Virus record (IMG/VR): IMGVR_UViG_3300028895_000330
Coordinates: 1-25,069 of that record
Strand: one strand, 5' to 3'
DNA length: 25,069 nt
Source: a virus
Shown: piece after piece, positions 1 to 7,139 of the stretch
Layout: each line of letters starts with the position of its first letter
How positions within the stretch are numbered: the first letter of the stretch is position 1
Program-made: the position numbers and the translations under genes
Notes under the pieces: model-generated
Told to the model about the DNA's origin: nothing
Seen by the model: the letters and a program-made list of their open reading frames with translations, nothing else
The model's database searches: none

Positions 1-1
1 G

Positions 2-1999
2 TACGTTTCGATGATCTCGAACCGGACGACCTTCGTCGAGGTCTGGGATGGAGACTGGAGGGTCGGTCTCTTCCGCGTCGTCAAGGTCACCGGGGTCGAC
101 AACCGGTCGCGGACCGCCGTTCACTACGACTGCGAAGACGCTCTCGGGACGCTTAACGACGACGAGGTTCGAGGAGCGCAGTCGACCGGACCGGGGACCG
201 AGACGTCGATCAACTTCGTCCTCGGGTTCCAACAGACCGCACACTGGGAGCTCGGAGATCTCGACTTCGACCGGAACTTCCTTCATAGCTGGGTCAACAA
301 TCCGACGATCCTCGAGGCGCTCCTTTCCATCTGCTCTCGCTGGGTCGACGAGTACATGGTCGAGACCGATACGACCTCCTACCCGTGGACGATCTCGATT
401 GTCGAGCCGCCGACCGACTTCGCCGGGTTCCTTCATCGCGACTCGAACACGCAGGAGATCCAACGCATCGCAGAGGCAACCGGGATCGTCACCCGGATCT
501 ACCCTTACGGCGCAGGAGCGGGAACCGATCAACTGACGATCGCCTCCGAGAACATCACCGGACAGGAGTCGACGCTCGCGAGCGAAGCTGCTGCGGGACA
601 GAAGGACGTCGAGGTACAGGTAGGAGACGGCGCTGGATTCTCTGCCGGCGACGAGATCTACATCGAAGACGGCGACGACTGGGAAGTCAACGAGGTTGCG
701 TCGGTCGCTTCCGATACGATCACCTGCGTCTCGAATCTCTTGCACACCTACGCAGAGGACGCGACGATTCACGTCTGCGAGACGTTCGTTCAGAACGACA
801 CGGAATGGAACGCGGGGACGAAGGTCGTCCGGACGTGGGTCGATCAGCGATACGAGATCGCAGCGAACCTCCTCGCAGCGGCAGAGGAGAAGCTCGAACA
901 ACTCTCGACCGAGAAGGTCACCCTCATCGGAGAGGCGGCAGACATCTTCCGGAGGACGGGAGCGGATCGCTTCGAGCTCGGGAAGCTTGTCCGTGTGTGG
1001 AACGATCCTCTCGGAATCATCGACGACGTTCGAGTGATGCAGATGCGCAAGCCCGACGTCGACGGTCGTCCGGGGGAGCTTGAACTCGTTCTCGCGAATC
1101 GTCTCGACATCTTCCCCGCGTTCGGGGACGCCGCGTTTGCGGACACCGGAGACGACATCTCGGAGGGCGTTGTCTTCGGACGAGTCCTCTCGACGGTGAT
1201 CGAGAACGGCAAGATCATCATCACCGAGACCGTCGGAGACCTTGATTTCGAGAACGTCGTCAACGCAGGAGACCTCTACGCGATGTCCCGGACCCCGGGC
1301 GTGTCCAGCTTGTACCTGGGAGCAACATACATGGGGTTCTACAACGGCGCGGAGTGGCGGGCGTACATCAAGGGCGACGGGACGTTCAAGTTCTACATCG
1401 GACCGACTGACTACATCGAGGGGTCTGGCGGCGTCGTCACCGTTCGCGGATCACTTCACGCCGACGATCTCTACGCAGGGACGATCGACTTCTCCGCGAT
1501 CGGCCGGACTGGTCTCTCCGTCATTCAAGCGGAGATCGGGAACCAAGCCGTCGGGTACTCACAACTCGATCTAGGGGCCGTTCGGGTAGAAAACATCACG
1601 ATCAACCAGACCCTATCGATGAATGGATACTGGATGCAGAACATCGGGGGCGTCTACGGGTACGCAACCGGAAGCGGATCCGGGACCGACAAGTGTGTGA
1701 TCGATGTTCGGAATCACCAGTGGGATGGGTACTACGCGAGCGGGTCCTCGTACTCGCGGCTCTACGTCGGGCAGTACGCAAGTCTCCGAGGAGCGGCGTC
1801 GCTCACTCTCGAGGCGCTCTCCGGGGACCTCGTCCTCAAGGCAGGGGATGACATCTGGTTCCAGGTCGGAGGAGGCGACATCGCGAAGCTCGAAGAGATC
1901 GTCGCCAACGACTCTATCTCCTTCGACCTCGGACACGAGGGGTACATGAAGTTCGACGTCGACGGGAACACAAGGTACCTCGACTTCCGCACGACATAG
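2..1999 (+). CDS. Phage tail protein (prophage-tail / minor structural protein), likely 5'-truncated
   Basis: The frame is open to the window edge (codons Y-V-S precede the first ATG at 11) and that ATG has no clear SD, so the gene probably begins upstream. From ATG 11 it is 662 residues. Residues about 1-365 resemble the prophage-tail / Gp37-like tail hub family: a T-R-I-Y-P-Y-G-A segment near 160-167, then a helical stretch and an L-G-K-L-V-R-V segment near 330. An insert at about 190-255 (ending T-I-H-V-C) looks like the small beta module common in tail proteins (A-A-A-G-Q-K..., G-F-S-A-G-D-E-I). The C-terminal half, about 400-662, is Gly/Tyr/Ser-rich with repeated short beta motifs, as in receptor-binding or tail-tip extensions. 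It would act at the tail tip in adsorption. The tail role is likely; the C-terminal receptor role is inference. The next gene follows 9 bp on, behind TAGGAGGAA. Confidence 0.8.
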   Translation, partial: YVSMISNRTTFVEVWDGDWRVGLFRVVKVTGVDNRSRTAVHYDCEDALGTLNDDEVRGAQSTGPGTETSINFVLGFQQTAHWELGDLDFDRNFLHSWVNNPTILEALLSICSRWVDEYMVETDTTSYPWTISIVEPPTDFAGFLHRDSNTQEIQRIAEATGIVTRIYPYGAGAGTDQLTIASENITGQESTLASEAAAGQKDVEVQVGDGAGFSAGDEIYIEDGDDWEVNEVASVASDTITCVSNLLHTYAEDATIHVCETFVQNDTEWNAGTKVVRTWVDQRYEIAANLLAAAEEKLEQLSTEKVTLIGEAADIFRRTGADRFELGKLVRVWNDPLGIIDDVRVMQMRKPDVDGRPGELELVLANRLDIFPAFGDAAFADTGDDISEGVVFGRVLSTVIENGKIIITETVGDLDFENVVNAGDLYAMSRTPGVSSLYLGATYMGFYNGAEWRAYIKGDGTFKFYIGPTDYIEGSGGVVTVRGSLHADDLYAGTIDFSAIGRTGLSVIQAEIGNQAVGYSQLDLGAVRVENITINQTLSMNGYWMQNIGGVYGYATGSGSGTDKCVIDVRNHQWDGYYASGSSYSRLYVGQYASLRGAASLTLEALSGDLVLKAGDDIWFQVGGGDIAKLEEIVANDSISFDLGHEGYMKFDVDGNTRYLDFRTT

Positions 2000-2008
2000 G
2001 AGGAACAC

Positions 2009-2341
2009 GTGAAGCGACCTCTAAGCTCTGATGACTACTGGATGATTCGAGCGACGACGGCGGAGACGCAGCTTGCGATCGAGCGGGGGAAGCGAGCGGG
2101 GATCGTACGGAACACGATCGTCTTCGCGACGAAGACACTCGCTGCGGTTGAGATCCTCGCCGCCGAAGCACAGAAGGATGTCGAAGGATCAATCGCGATG
2201 GCCGAGGCGATCCTTCGCGACAAGACACACGAGATCGGAGAACGGCTTGGATTCACCGGAGATCCTGACACATGGTCTATCGAACTCCGGGGACCGGCTG
2301 ACTCGTTCATTCGGACGAAGGAAGAAGATCGAGAGGAGTGA
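2009..2341 (+). CDS. Small helical protein of unknown function, downstream of tail gene
   Basis: 110 residues, GTG start. The SD AGGAGGAA overlaps the stop of the tail gene, which supports this start and suggests co-transcription. The protein is predominantly helical, with Ala-rich amphipathic stretches (T-L-A-A-V-E-I-L-A-A-E-A) and an acidic end (K-E-E-D-R-E-E). No membrane segment, signal peptide or catalytic motif is visible. Its place between a tail gene and membrane proteins of lysis type suggests a minor tail or lysis accessory role, but that is only context. It overlaps the next gene by 4 bp (GTGA). I do not recognise the family. Confidence 0.72.
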   Translation: MKRPLSSDDYWMIRATTAETQLAIERGKRAGIVRNTIVFATKTLAAVEILAAEAQKDVEGSIAMAEAILRDKTHEIGERLGFTGDPDTWSIELRGPADSFIRTKEEDREE

Positions 2342-2706
2342 TCTTGGCACATGGAGACGGGGTCGGTTCCGCGCCTCCCCCGGACTGGTGGGAGAAGTTG
2401 ACGGAACTGAGGGAGCGACAGGCGGGATGCTCCGCATCGACGGTAGCAGCGATCGACGAGCTTCGTCGCTGGAAGAAGGAGCAGAACGGCGACATCAAGT
2501 CGACGAAGGAAGAGATCGGACGCGTCCGGAAGTTGATGACGGGTCTCCTCATCTCGGTCATCCTTCTCCTCGCCGGCGTTCTCGTCAACGTCCTCGTCGA
2601 ACGCTCCGCCCCGAGCATCTCCGAAGTCGTTCGGACGGAAGTCGAGACGCAGCTCGTCCCGATTGTCGAGACCGTCGTCGAGAACGTCCTTCACCGAGTT
2701 CCTTGA
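2338..2706 (+). CDS. Membrane protein with coiled coil, XhlA/holin-accessory-like
   Basis: 122 residues from GTG 2338 (4-bp overlap with the previous gene). A TTG at 2344 is an alternative start and is better placed behind GAGGAG. Residues about 20-60 are charged and helical. One hydrophobic segment follows at about 65-85 (L-L-I-S-V-I-L-L-L-A-G-V-L-V). The C-terminal tail of about 35 residues is Val/Glu-rich. A helical cytoplasmic part followed by a single transmembrane helix resembles XhlA-type haemolysin/holin accessory proteins. The next gene is a small multi-pass membrane protein, which fits a two-component lysis cassette. The membrane topology is visible; the lysis role is inferred from architecture and position. 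A tail-linked membrane protein is the alternative. Confidence 0.68.
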   Translation: MILAHGDGVGSAPPPDWWEKLTELRERQAGCSASTVAAIDELRRWKKEQNGDIKSTKEEIGRVRKLMTGLLISVILLLAGVLVNVLVERSAPSISEVVRTEVETQLVPIVETVVENVLHRVP

Positions 2707-2752
2707 CCGGATCACATGGAAGGTCTAGTCTCAGAAGAAGGGAGGTGAGAGC

Positions 2753-3067
2753 ATGGAAGTTACCGAGATGCTCTACACGTTGCTCGTTTCGGGTCTGCTC
2801 GTTCCGGTTCTCCAGTTCGTGCAGAAGGTCTTCAAGCTGAAGGGTGTAGCGATGCTCTGGGCTTCGGTCCTCGCGTCGCTTGTCGTCTCGATCGCAATCT
2901 CCATCTTCACGAAGGACGGAGGGTTCGCGTACATCCTCGCGAATCCGGTCTCGCTCCTGACGGGGACGGGGACGGTCTTCGCGACGGCGAATGTCCTCTA
3001 CCGTACGCTCCGTGACAAGCTGGACCTCAAGCACGGAGCGGAAGCACTGATCGAAGGGGGGTCGTAG
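2753..3067 (+). CDS. Putative holin (small multi-pass membrane protein)
   Basis: 104 residues, ATG start behind a strong SD (GGGAGGTGA, 5 nt spacing). Hydrophobic segments lie at about 6-25 (L-Y-T-L-L-V-S-G-L-L-V-P-V-L), 32-53 (A-M-L-W-A-S-V-L-A-S-L-V-V-S) and, less strongly, 60-85, giving two or three membrane passes. The C-terminal tail is charged (R-D-K-L-D-L-K-H-G). Length and topology match class I/II phage holins, which form lethal holes in the inner membrane and time lysis. No endolysin is present nearby; it may lie outside the window. The next gene starts 2 bp after the stop. The holin assignment is inference from size, topology and neighbours. Confidence 0.62.
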   Translation: MEVTEMLYTLLVSGLLVPVLQFVQKVFKLKGVAMLWASVLASLVVSIAISIFTKDGGFAYILANPVSLLTGTGTVFATANVLYRTLRDKLDLKHGAEALIEGGS

Positions 3068-3069
3068 CG

Positions 3070-3741
3070 ATGGAAAACGGCTCCATTCTAGCGTTGCTCG
3101 TCGTCGGCCTCGTCGGAGCGTTCGCGCTTCTTCGAGTCTTCTCACGGAAGAAGCCGACCCCTGGACCGACTCCCGGACCTGGACCGACCCCGGGACCTGA
3201 TCTTCCGGCTCCGGTCGCCTACCCTCCGTTCCTCGTTGGAGGACTCGACTGGATGGGAAAGGTGCTTCTCGACTTCCGCTATCGGGAGCACGGTTGCGAC
3301 TCTTCGACCGGGGAGCCGACCCTCATCTCTGGAGCGTACGATCCTTCCGGCGGGGAGCTCGAACACCTGATCGAGGTGACCGGACCGAACAAGTCGGGAT
3401 CGAAGCGTGTCTCGTATGCGGTCTTCGGTCGCGTCGTCGGCTCGGGAAACGACACGATCCGGATCGACGGCCGCTGGGTCCGGTTCCCGGTGCAGACGAA
3501 TCCGAGCGGGCGCACCGAGAACGACGCGCTCGCGATCACCGTGATCGGCAACGAGAAGGACGATCCGGGAGTCCCGGTCTTCATCCGCTCTTCGGGTGGA
3601 TGCGGTCCGACGCCTCCGGTGCCGACTCCCGATCCGGATCCGCTGGGTCCGATGGAGATCCGGTACAAGGTCCGCAATGCGGCGGGAAAGGTCTCCGAGG
3701 GGATCGCTCGGGTAACAGTGACAGCGGGAGGGTGTTCCTAG
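3070..3741 (+). CDS. Membrane-anchored protein with Pro-Thr-Gly-Pro linker, unknown function
   Basis: 223 residues, ATG 3070. An N-terminal hydrophobic helix at about 5-22 (I-L-A-L-L-V-V-G-L-V-G-A-F-A-L-L) is followed by R-K-K, so the bulk of the protein is probably either anchored outside the membrane or tethered at it. Next comes a Pro-rich linker built from T-P-G-P repeats (about 29-48). A beta-rich domain of about 170 residues follows, with sparse cysteines (H-G-C, S-G-G-C-G, terminal G-G-C-S), and a second Pro-rich hinge near residue 180 (P-V-P-T-P-D-P-D-P). The architecture is a membrane anchor, flexible spacer and surface domain. It ends the lysis-like cluster just before a terminator. 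It could be a lysis accessory or a host-surface protein; no family is recognised. Confidence 0.68.
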   Translation: MENGSILALLVVGLVGAFALLRVFSRKKPTPGPTPGPGPTPGPDLPAPVAYPPFLVGGLDWMGKVLLDFRYREHGCDSSTGEPTLISGAYDPSGGELEHLIEVTGPNKSGSKRVSYAVFGRVVGSGNDTIRIDGRWVRFPVQTNPSGRTENDALAITVIGNEKDDPGVPVFIRSSGGCGPTPPVPTPDPDPLGPMEIRYKVRNAAGKVSEGIARVTVTAGGCS

Positions 3742-3757
3742 TTCTCACCTTCCGATA

Positions 3758-3775
3758 GCTACCTCCCGGGGTAGC
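3758..3775 (+). repeat. Small inverted repeat (hairpin) after the lysis-like cluster
   Basis: GCTACC (3758-3763) pairs with GGTAGC (3770-3775) around a 6-nt loop. It lies 17 bp after the preceding stop codon and 14 bp before the main terminator hairpin. There is no T-run behind it, so it may be only an upstream stabilising stem. Confidence 0.5.
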
Positions 3776-3789
3776 GACTCCGCAACACT

Positions 3790-3822
3790 GGGGAGGGGGA
3801 AACCCCTCCCCGTTCTCTTGTC
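3790..3822 (+). terminator. Rho-independent-type terminator with GAAA loop
   Basis: A perfect 9-bp stem GGGGAGGGG (3790-3798) / CCCCTCCCC (3803-3811) closes a GAAA tetraloop and is followed by GTTCTCTTGT. It separates the tail/lysis genes from the early genes. Nineteen of 20 bases of its core (3791-3810) recur in the terminator at 22829-22848. Confidence 0.8.
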
Positions 3823-3840
3823 GTCTACGTTGCAGCGATC

Positions 3841-3881
3841 GGGACATTTGTCCCCTCCCCGTAGACAGATATATATATATC
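3841..3881 (+). promoter_or_regulatory. Putative early promoter with palindromic operator-like sites
   Basis: A palindrome GGGACATTTGTCCC (3841-3854) is followed by GATATATATATATC (3868-3881), itself a perfect 14-bp palindrome and the most AT-rich run in the area. TTGTCC at 3848-3853 could be a -35, with TATATA at 3870-3875 (16-bp spacer) or 3872-3877 (18-bp spacer) as the -10. It sits just downstream of a terminator and upstream of the first gene of the early block. The palindrome overlapping the -35 is where a repressor could bind. Promoter activity is inferred. Confidence 0.55.
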
Positions 3882-3921
3882 GAGTACGATGCTCTCATCT
3901 CAAAGGACTAGGAGGTCCGAG

Positions 3922-4173
3922 ATGGAGAGGCAGGATACGAGGAGAGCGGTCGAACTCGGGGACGAGGTCATCGTCCAAGATCTCGATCTGTTCGGAGATG
4001 CTACGCTCTGGAGCGGACGCGTCGTTCGCTTCTCTGAACCGTACGAAGGCGCAAGCTATCTCGTCCGCAACGCCGAGGACGGGTCTTGCGAGTGGATCGA
4101 CGACACGCAGGTCGTTTGCTTCGCGGAGGACGCTCGGGAGCTTCTCGACGTCCGCTTCGAGGTCGTGCGATGA
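3922..4173 (+). CDS. Small protein of unknown function, first gene of the early block
   Basis: 83 residues from ATG 3922, chosen because AGGAGGT lies 5 nt upstream. An in-frame ATG at 3889 lacks an SD and would overlap the promoter region's likely transcription start. The middle is rich in short beta-type segments (D-E-V-I-V-Q-D, S-G-R-V-V-R-F, S-Y-L-V-R-N), similar in flavour to small SH3-like folds. The composition is acidic (many Asp/Glu). No catalytic motif or membrane segment is seen. Its place right after the putative promoter suggests early expression. The stop overlaps the next start by 4 bp (ATGA). Function unknown. Confidence 0.68.
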   Translation: MERQDTRRAVELGDEVIVQDLDLFGDATLWSGRVVRFSEPYEGASYLVRNAEDGSCEWIDDTQVVCFAEDARELLDVRFEVVR

Positions 4174-4460
4174 GCCCGATTCACATCGGAGCAAAGGTTC
4201 CGATCGAGCAGGAGTTCGAGATTCTCGAAGCGATCCGGACGGATCTTCTTCGAGCGAAGGCGCGTCTCGGGGTTCTCTACGGGGACCCCGAAGACGAGGA
4301 CCCGAAGATCCACGTCTTCATCGCGATCGAAAACGCTGAGTCTTGGGTCGAAGAGTTCCTCAGGGAAGTTGAGAGGGGCATCCTCAACTCTCCATACGAT
4401 CTGAAGATAGCGGAGCTCGCGCTCAGGATCTACATCAGACGATCGAAGGGGGGTGAGTAG
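4170..4460 (+). CDS. Small helical protein of unknown function
   Basis: 96 residues. ATG 4170 overlaps the previous stop as ATGA, and this coupling fixes the start although the frame is open further upstream. Two helical segments are evident (about 12-30, E-F-E-I-L-E-A-I-R-T-D-L-L, and about 45-70, E-N-A-E-S-W-V-E-E-F-L). The protein ends with a basic stretch, R-R-S-K-G-G-E. No motif is recognised. It is followed directly by a GTG-started gene with no spacer. It sits in the operon leading to the recombination nuclease, but nothing in the protein shows a nucleic-acid function. Confidence 0.7.
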   Translation: MSPIHIGAKVPIEQEFEILEAIRTDLLRAKARLGVLYGDPEDEDPKIHVFIAIENAESWVEEFLREVERGILNSPYDLKIAELALRIYIRRSKGGE

Positions 4461-4676
4461 GTGGCAGGAGAACCCGAAGTTCGTGTGAGTCCGTTCTTCC
4501 TCCCTCCAGACGGAAGGGAAGCACGGATGCTTGATGAGTGGCGAGAGGCAGGAGGCAAGCTCAAGGACCTCTTCCGTCTCGCTCTCGCTTGGTACGACAA
4601 GTCCGGGAAGTTCCTTCGAGCAATCGAGGAACTCCGGACGGAGGAGGAGACACAGGATGACGAAGACGAAGCGTAA
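4461..4676 (+). CDS. Small acidic-tailed protein of unknown function
   Basis: 71 residues, GTG start immediately after the previous stop, with GGGGGTGAG upstream as SD. The centre is a helix (E-W-R-E-A-G-G-K-L-K-D-L-F-R-L) and the C-terminus is strongly acidic (T-E-E-E-T-Q-D-D-E-D-E-A). Its last 20 bp overlap the start of the nuclease gene, which takes its SD (GGAGGAGA) from within this coding region, implying translational coupling. Function not recognised; a small accessory of the nuclease/ATPase/RecT module is possible on context only. Confidence 0.65.
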   Translation: MAGEPEVRVSPFFLPPDGREARMLDEWREAGGKLKDLFRLALAWYDKSGKFLRAIEELRTEEETQDDEDEA

Positions 4677-5892
4677 GGTCCGACCCTCATCGGTCGATCG
4701 GATCGCACTATGTGGAGCGTCTGCTCACACCGAGAACGACGAGATCGTGATCGATCACGAGCCGGTCGAGAGAGGACGTGTCGGGACCGCCGCTCATGCG
4801 GTCCTCAAGGACTACGTCGAGAAGGGTCTCTCGGACATCCCCGACCTCGATCCGTACGCGATCGATGCAGGATGCACCGACCAAATGACAGACCTTCGGA
4901 TCATGGCGTACTCCGGACGGCGTTTCCTCCGGGAGAAGGGATTCCGAGCGTTCCTTTCCGAGACCCCGGTTCTCGAAGAGCGGATCGAAGTCGACGGTCC
5001 GTTCGTTGGCGGCGAGGACCCGACGTACTACTTCTCGATGCAGCCGGACGTCCTCGACTATGTCCTCGGGGAAGACGATGTCGGTCGTCTCTACGTCTAC
5101 GATTACAAGACCGGGGAGGAGAAGCCGGCGAGGTTCGTTCTCGGACAGCTCAAGTCCTACGCGTACGGCGGTCTCCGATGGGCGGAGGAGCGTGGGTACC
5201 GGGTCGACGAGCTCGTCGTCGTCATCGCGTGGCTCCGGACCGGGAACGAGGTCGTCCGGAAGTTCTCTCCGGGAGAGATCCTCTTGTTCGCAGAGGAGCT
5301 TCCGGAGATCTTCGAGTGGGACGGAAAGACGTACACGCCCGGAAGTGCGTGTCGGTTCTGTCCTCGGGTCGCCGTCTGTCCGGAGAAGCGGACGATGCTG
5401 GCGATCGGTGTCGAGACGCTCACCGACGGACCGACGAACGCGATCGTCCCGTACAAGCCAGGGGAGATCGCAGACCCGGCGAAGTTTGCGCGGGCAATCC
5501 AGCAAGCGAAGTTCCTCAAGGACCTGATCGACGGGTTCCTCACGGACTCGGTGATTGCACTCCGAACCCACGGAGGAGAGATCGCCCTTCCAGGAGGTGG
5601 ACGGATTCATCTCAAGGAACAGAAGGGAAGCTCGAAGCTCGCCGGACAGCGTCTTCTCGACGCGCTCAACGCGTACGCGGAGGAGCACGGACACGAGCCT
5701 CTCACGCCGGCGGGCGTCATCGCACTCTCGAAGTTCTCGAAGGACAAGGTCGGGAAGTACCTCGCAGCACTCGCTCCGCAGGGAGACAAGACGAAGGAGA
5801 AGGAAGCGTTCTTCGAGCGGATCGAAGAGGAGGGGATCCTCACCCGAGGACGTCCCCGAGCATGGGTCGAAGTCCAAGGAGGCACGAAGTGA
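4657..5892 (+). CDS. PD-(D/E)XK (RecB/Cas4-type, DUF2800-like) nuclease with Fe-S-type cysteines
   Basis: 411 residues from ATG 4657, behind GGAGGAGA; the longer open frame upstream is ignored. RecB-family nuclease motifs appear in order: G-T-A-A-H (43-47), Q-P-D-V-L-D (129-134), Y-D-Y-K-T-G (148-153, catalytic D149 and K151) and Q-L-K-S-Y-A-Y (164-170). Cys19 together with C232-x2-C235-x5-C241 matches the one-plus-three cysteine layout that holds a 4Fe-4S cluster in AddB/Cas4 nucleases. This is the phage DUF2800 architecture. It would process double-strand DNA ends to give substrate for the annealing protein RecT, encoded two genes downstream. It overlaps the ATPase start by 4 bp (GTGA). The fold and motifs are clear; cluster binding and the direction of resection are inferred. 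Confidence 0.85.
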   Translation: MTKTKRKVRPSSVDRIALCGASAHTENDEIVIDHEPVERGRVGTAAHAVLKDYVEKGLSDIPDLDPYAIDAGCTDQMTDLRIMAYSGRRFLREKGFRAFLSETPVLEERIEVDGPFVGGEDPTYYFSMQPDVLDYVLGEDDVGRLYVYDYKTGEEKPARFVLGQLKSYAYGGLRWAEERGYRVDELVVVIAWLRTGNEVVRKFSPGEILLFAEELPEIFEWDGKTYTPGSACRFCPRVAVCPEKRTMLAIGVETLTDGPTNAIVPYKPGEIADPAKFARAIQQAKFLKDLIDGFLTDSVIALRTHGGEIALPGGGRIHLKEQKGSSKLAGQRLLDALNAYAEEHGHEPLTPAGVIALSKFSKDKVGKYLAALAPQGDKTKEKEAFFERIEEEGILTRGRPRAWVEVQGGTK

Positions 5893-7139
5893 AGGTCGCT
5901 CGTCTCGAAGTCGAAAACGTGAAGCGGATCGTCGCCGTCGACATCACTCCCGAGGGAGAACTCGTCGTCGTCGGGGGTCAGAACGGAGCGGGAAAGACCT
6001 CGCTCCTCGATGCGATCGCCTATGCGATCGGCGGGAAGAAGCTCGTCCCTGCGAAGCCGCTCCGGGAGGGAGCGAAGAAGGGATCGGTCAAGGTCACGCT
6101 CGATAGCGGTCTCATCGTCGAGCGGAAGTTCCGGAAGAACGCGGCGTCCGGAGCGATCGAGTCGGAGATCGTCGTCACCGATGCGGAAGGGACTCCGCAG
6201 AAGTCACCGCAAGCTCTCCTTGACTCGCTCTTCGGGAGTCTCTCGTTCGATCCGTTGGCGTTCTCGCGGATGTCGCCGGCAGAGCAGCGGGACATCTCCC
6301 GGGAGGTCGTCGGTCTCGACACTGGGGAACTCGACGCGAAGATCGAGAAGGTCTTCGAGGAACGTCGAGACCTCGGTCGGGATCTCCGAACGGCGGAGGC
6401 GCATCTGAAGCAGCTTCCGCACTTCCCCGATGCGCCGGAGGAGGAGGTCGTCGTCTCGAAGCTCATCAAGGAACGAGACAGAATCGTTCGTGCGAACGAG
6501 TGGCTCGCGAGTCGGAAGCGTGAATTAGGGAACCTCTCCGCAGTTATCCAAGCGGACGAGGAGGAGATTGAGCGACTCACGAAACAGGTCGAGGCGAACC
6601 GGACCGAGATCGATGGGATCGCGTCAGCGATCAAGGGAAAGAAGGAGGAGTCGACCGACGAGCTCGACGCGTCGATCGCGGGAGCGGAGAAGACGAACTC
6701 GCAGGTCAGAGCGAACGCAACCTACGCGGAAGCGGAGGAGCGGTTCCGGGAGGTCACCGACCTGCACAACGCGAAGGAGGAGCAACTCGAGGCGCTCCGA
6801 GAGGAGAAGACGGAACTCGTCGCGAAGACCGAGTTCCCGATCGAGGGGATCGAGGTCGGAGACGCGGGGGTTCTCTTCAACGGTTTCCCGTTCGAGCAAG
6901 CGTCGGCAGCGGAGCAACTCCGGATGTCGGTTGCGATGGGGTTCGCAATGCATCCCGAGCTCAAGGTCCTCCTCATCCGAGACGGCTCGCTTCTCGACGA
7001 CGCGAACCTCGCACTCGTCGCGGAGATGGCGGCGGCGGAAGACGCGCAGGTCTGGATCGAGCGCGTCGGAGAGGGAAAGGAAGTCTCGATCGTCATCGAA
7101 GACGGATCGGTGAAGGAGGTCGACGGTGGCTCAGAGTAA
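5889..7139 (+). CDS. Short SMC/SbcC-like ATPase (AAA_23 type)
   Basis: 416 residues, GTG start in a 4-bp overlap with the nuclease. Walker A is G-Q-N-G-A-G-K-T-S (30-38), following the usual SMC-like opening with an N-V-K-R-I segment. Charged coiled-coil helices fill about 150-320. The C-terminal lobe carries a signature-like S-A-A-E-Q-L-R, then L-K-V-L-L-I-R-D-G-S-L-L-D as Walker B and D-loop. The residue after the Walker B Asp is Gly where canonical SMC/ABC proteins have the catalytic Glu. The arms are far shorter than in SbcC or Rad50 and no zinc-hook CxxC is visible. It would be an ATP-driven partner of the adjacent nuclease or of RecT in DNA-end processing. No SbcD/Mre11-type nuclease is encoded here. 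ATPase family is clear; partner is inferred. Confidence 0.84.
   Translation: MKVARLEVENVKRIVAVDITPEGELVVVGGQNGAGKTSLLDAIAYAIGGKKLVPAKPLREGAKKGSVKVTLDSGLIVERKFRKNAASGAIESEIVVTDAEGTPQKSPQALLDSLFGSLSFDPLAFSRMSPAEQRDISREVVGLDTGELDAKIEKVFEERRDLGRDLRTAEAHLKQLPHFPDAPEEEVVVSKLIKERDRIVRANEWLASRKRELGNLSAVIQADEEEIERLTKQVEANRTEIDGIASAIKGKKEESTDELDASIAGAEKTNSQVRANATYAEAEERFREVTDLHNAKEEQLEALREEKTELVAKTEFPIEGIEVGDAGVLFNGFPFEQASAAEQLRMSVAMGFAMHPELKVLLIRDGSLLDDANLALVAEMAAAEDAQVWIERVGEGKEVSIVIEDGSVKEVDGGSE

Noticed and set aside
3889-3921. ATG 3889 as start of the first early gene
   Set aside because: It lies a few bases after the AT-rich promoter element with no SD, while ATG 3922 follows AGGAGGT at ideal spacing.
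4708-5877. A 389-codon open frame on the - strand opposite the nuclease
   Set aside because: Same codon-bias shadow effect; the + strand frame has all nuclease motifs.
4710-5888. Upstream part of the open frame that contains the SMC-like ATPase
   Set aside because: It lies out of frame inside the nuclease gene and is Arg/Gly/Pro-rich. The ATPase starts at GTG 5889 in a 4-bp overlap.
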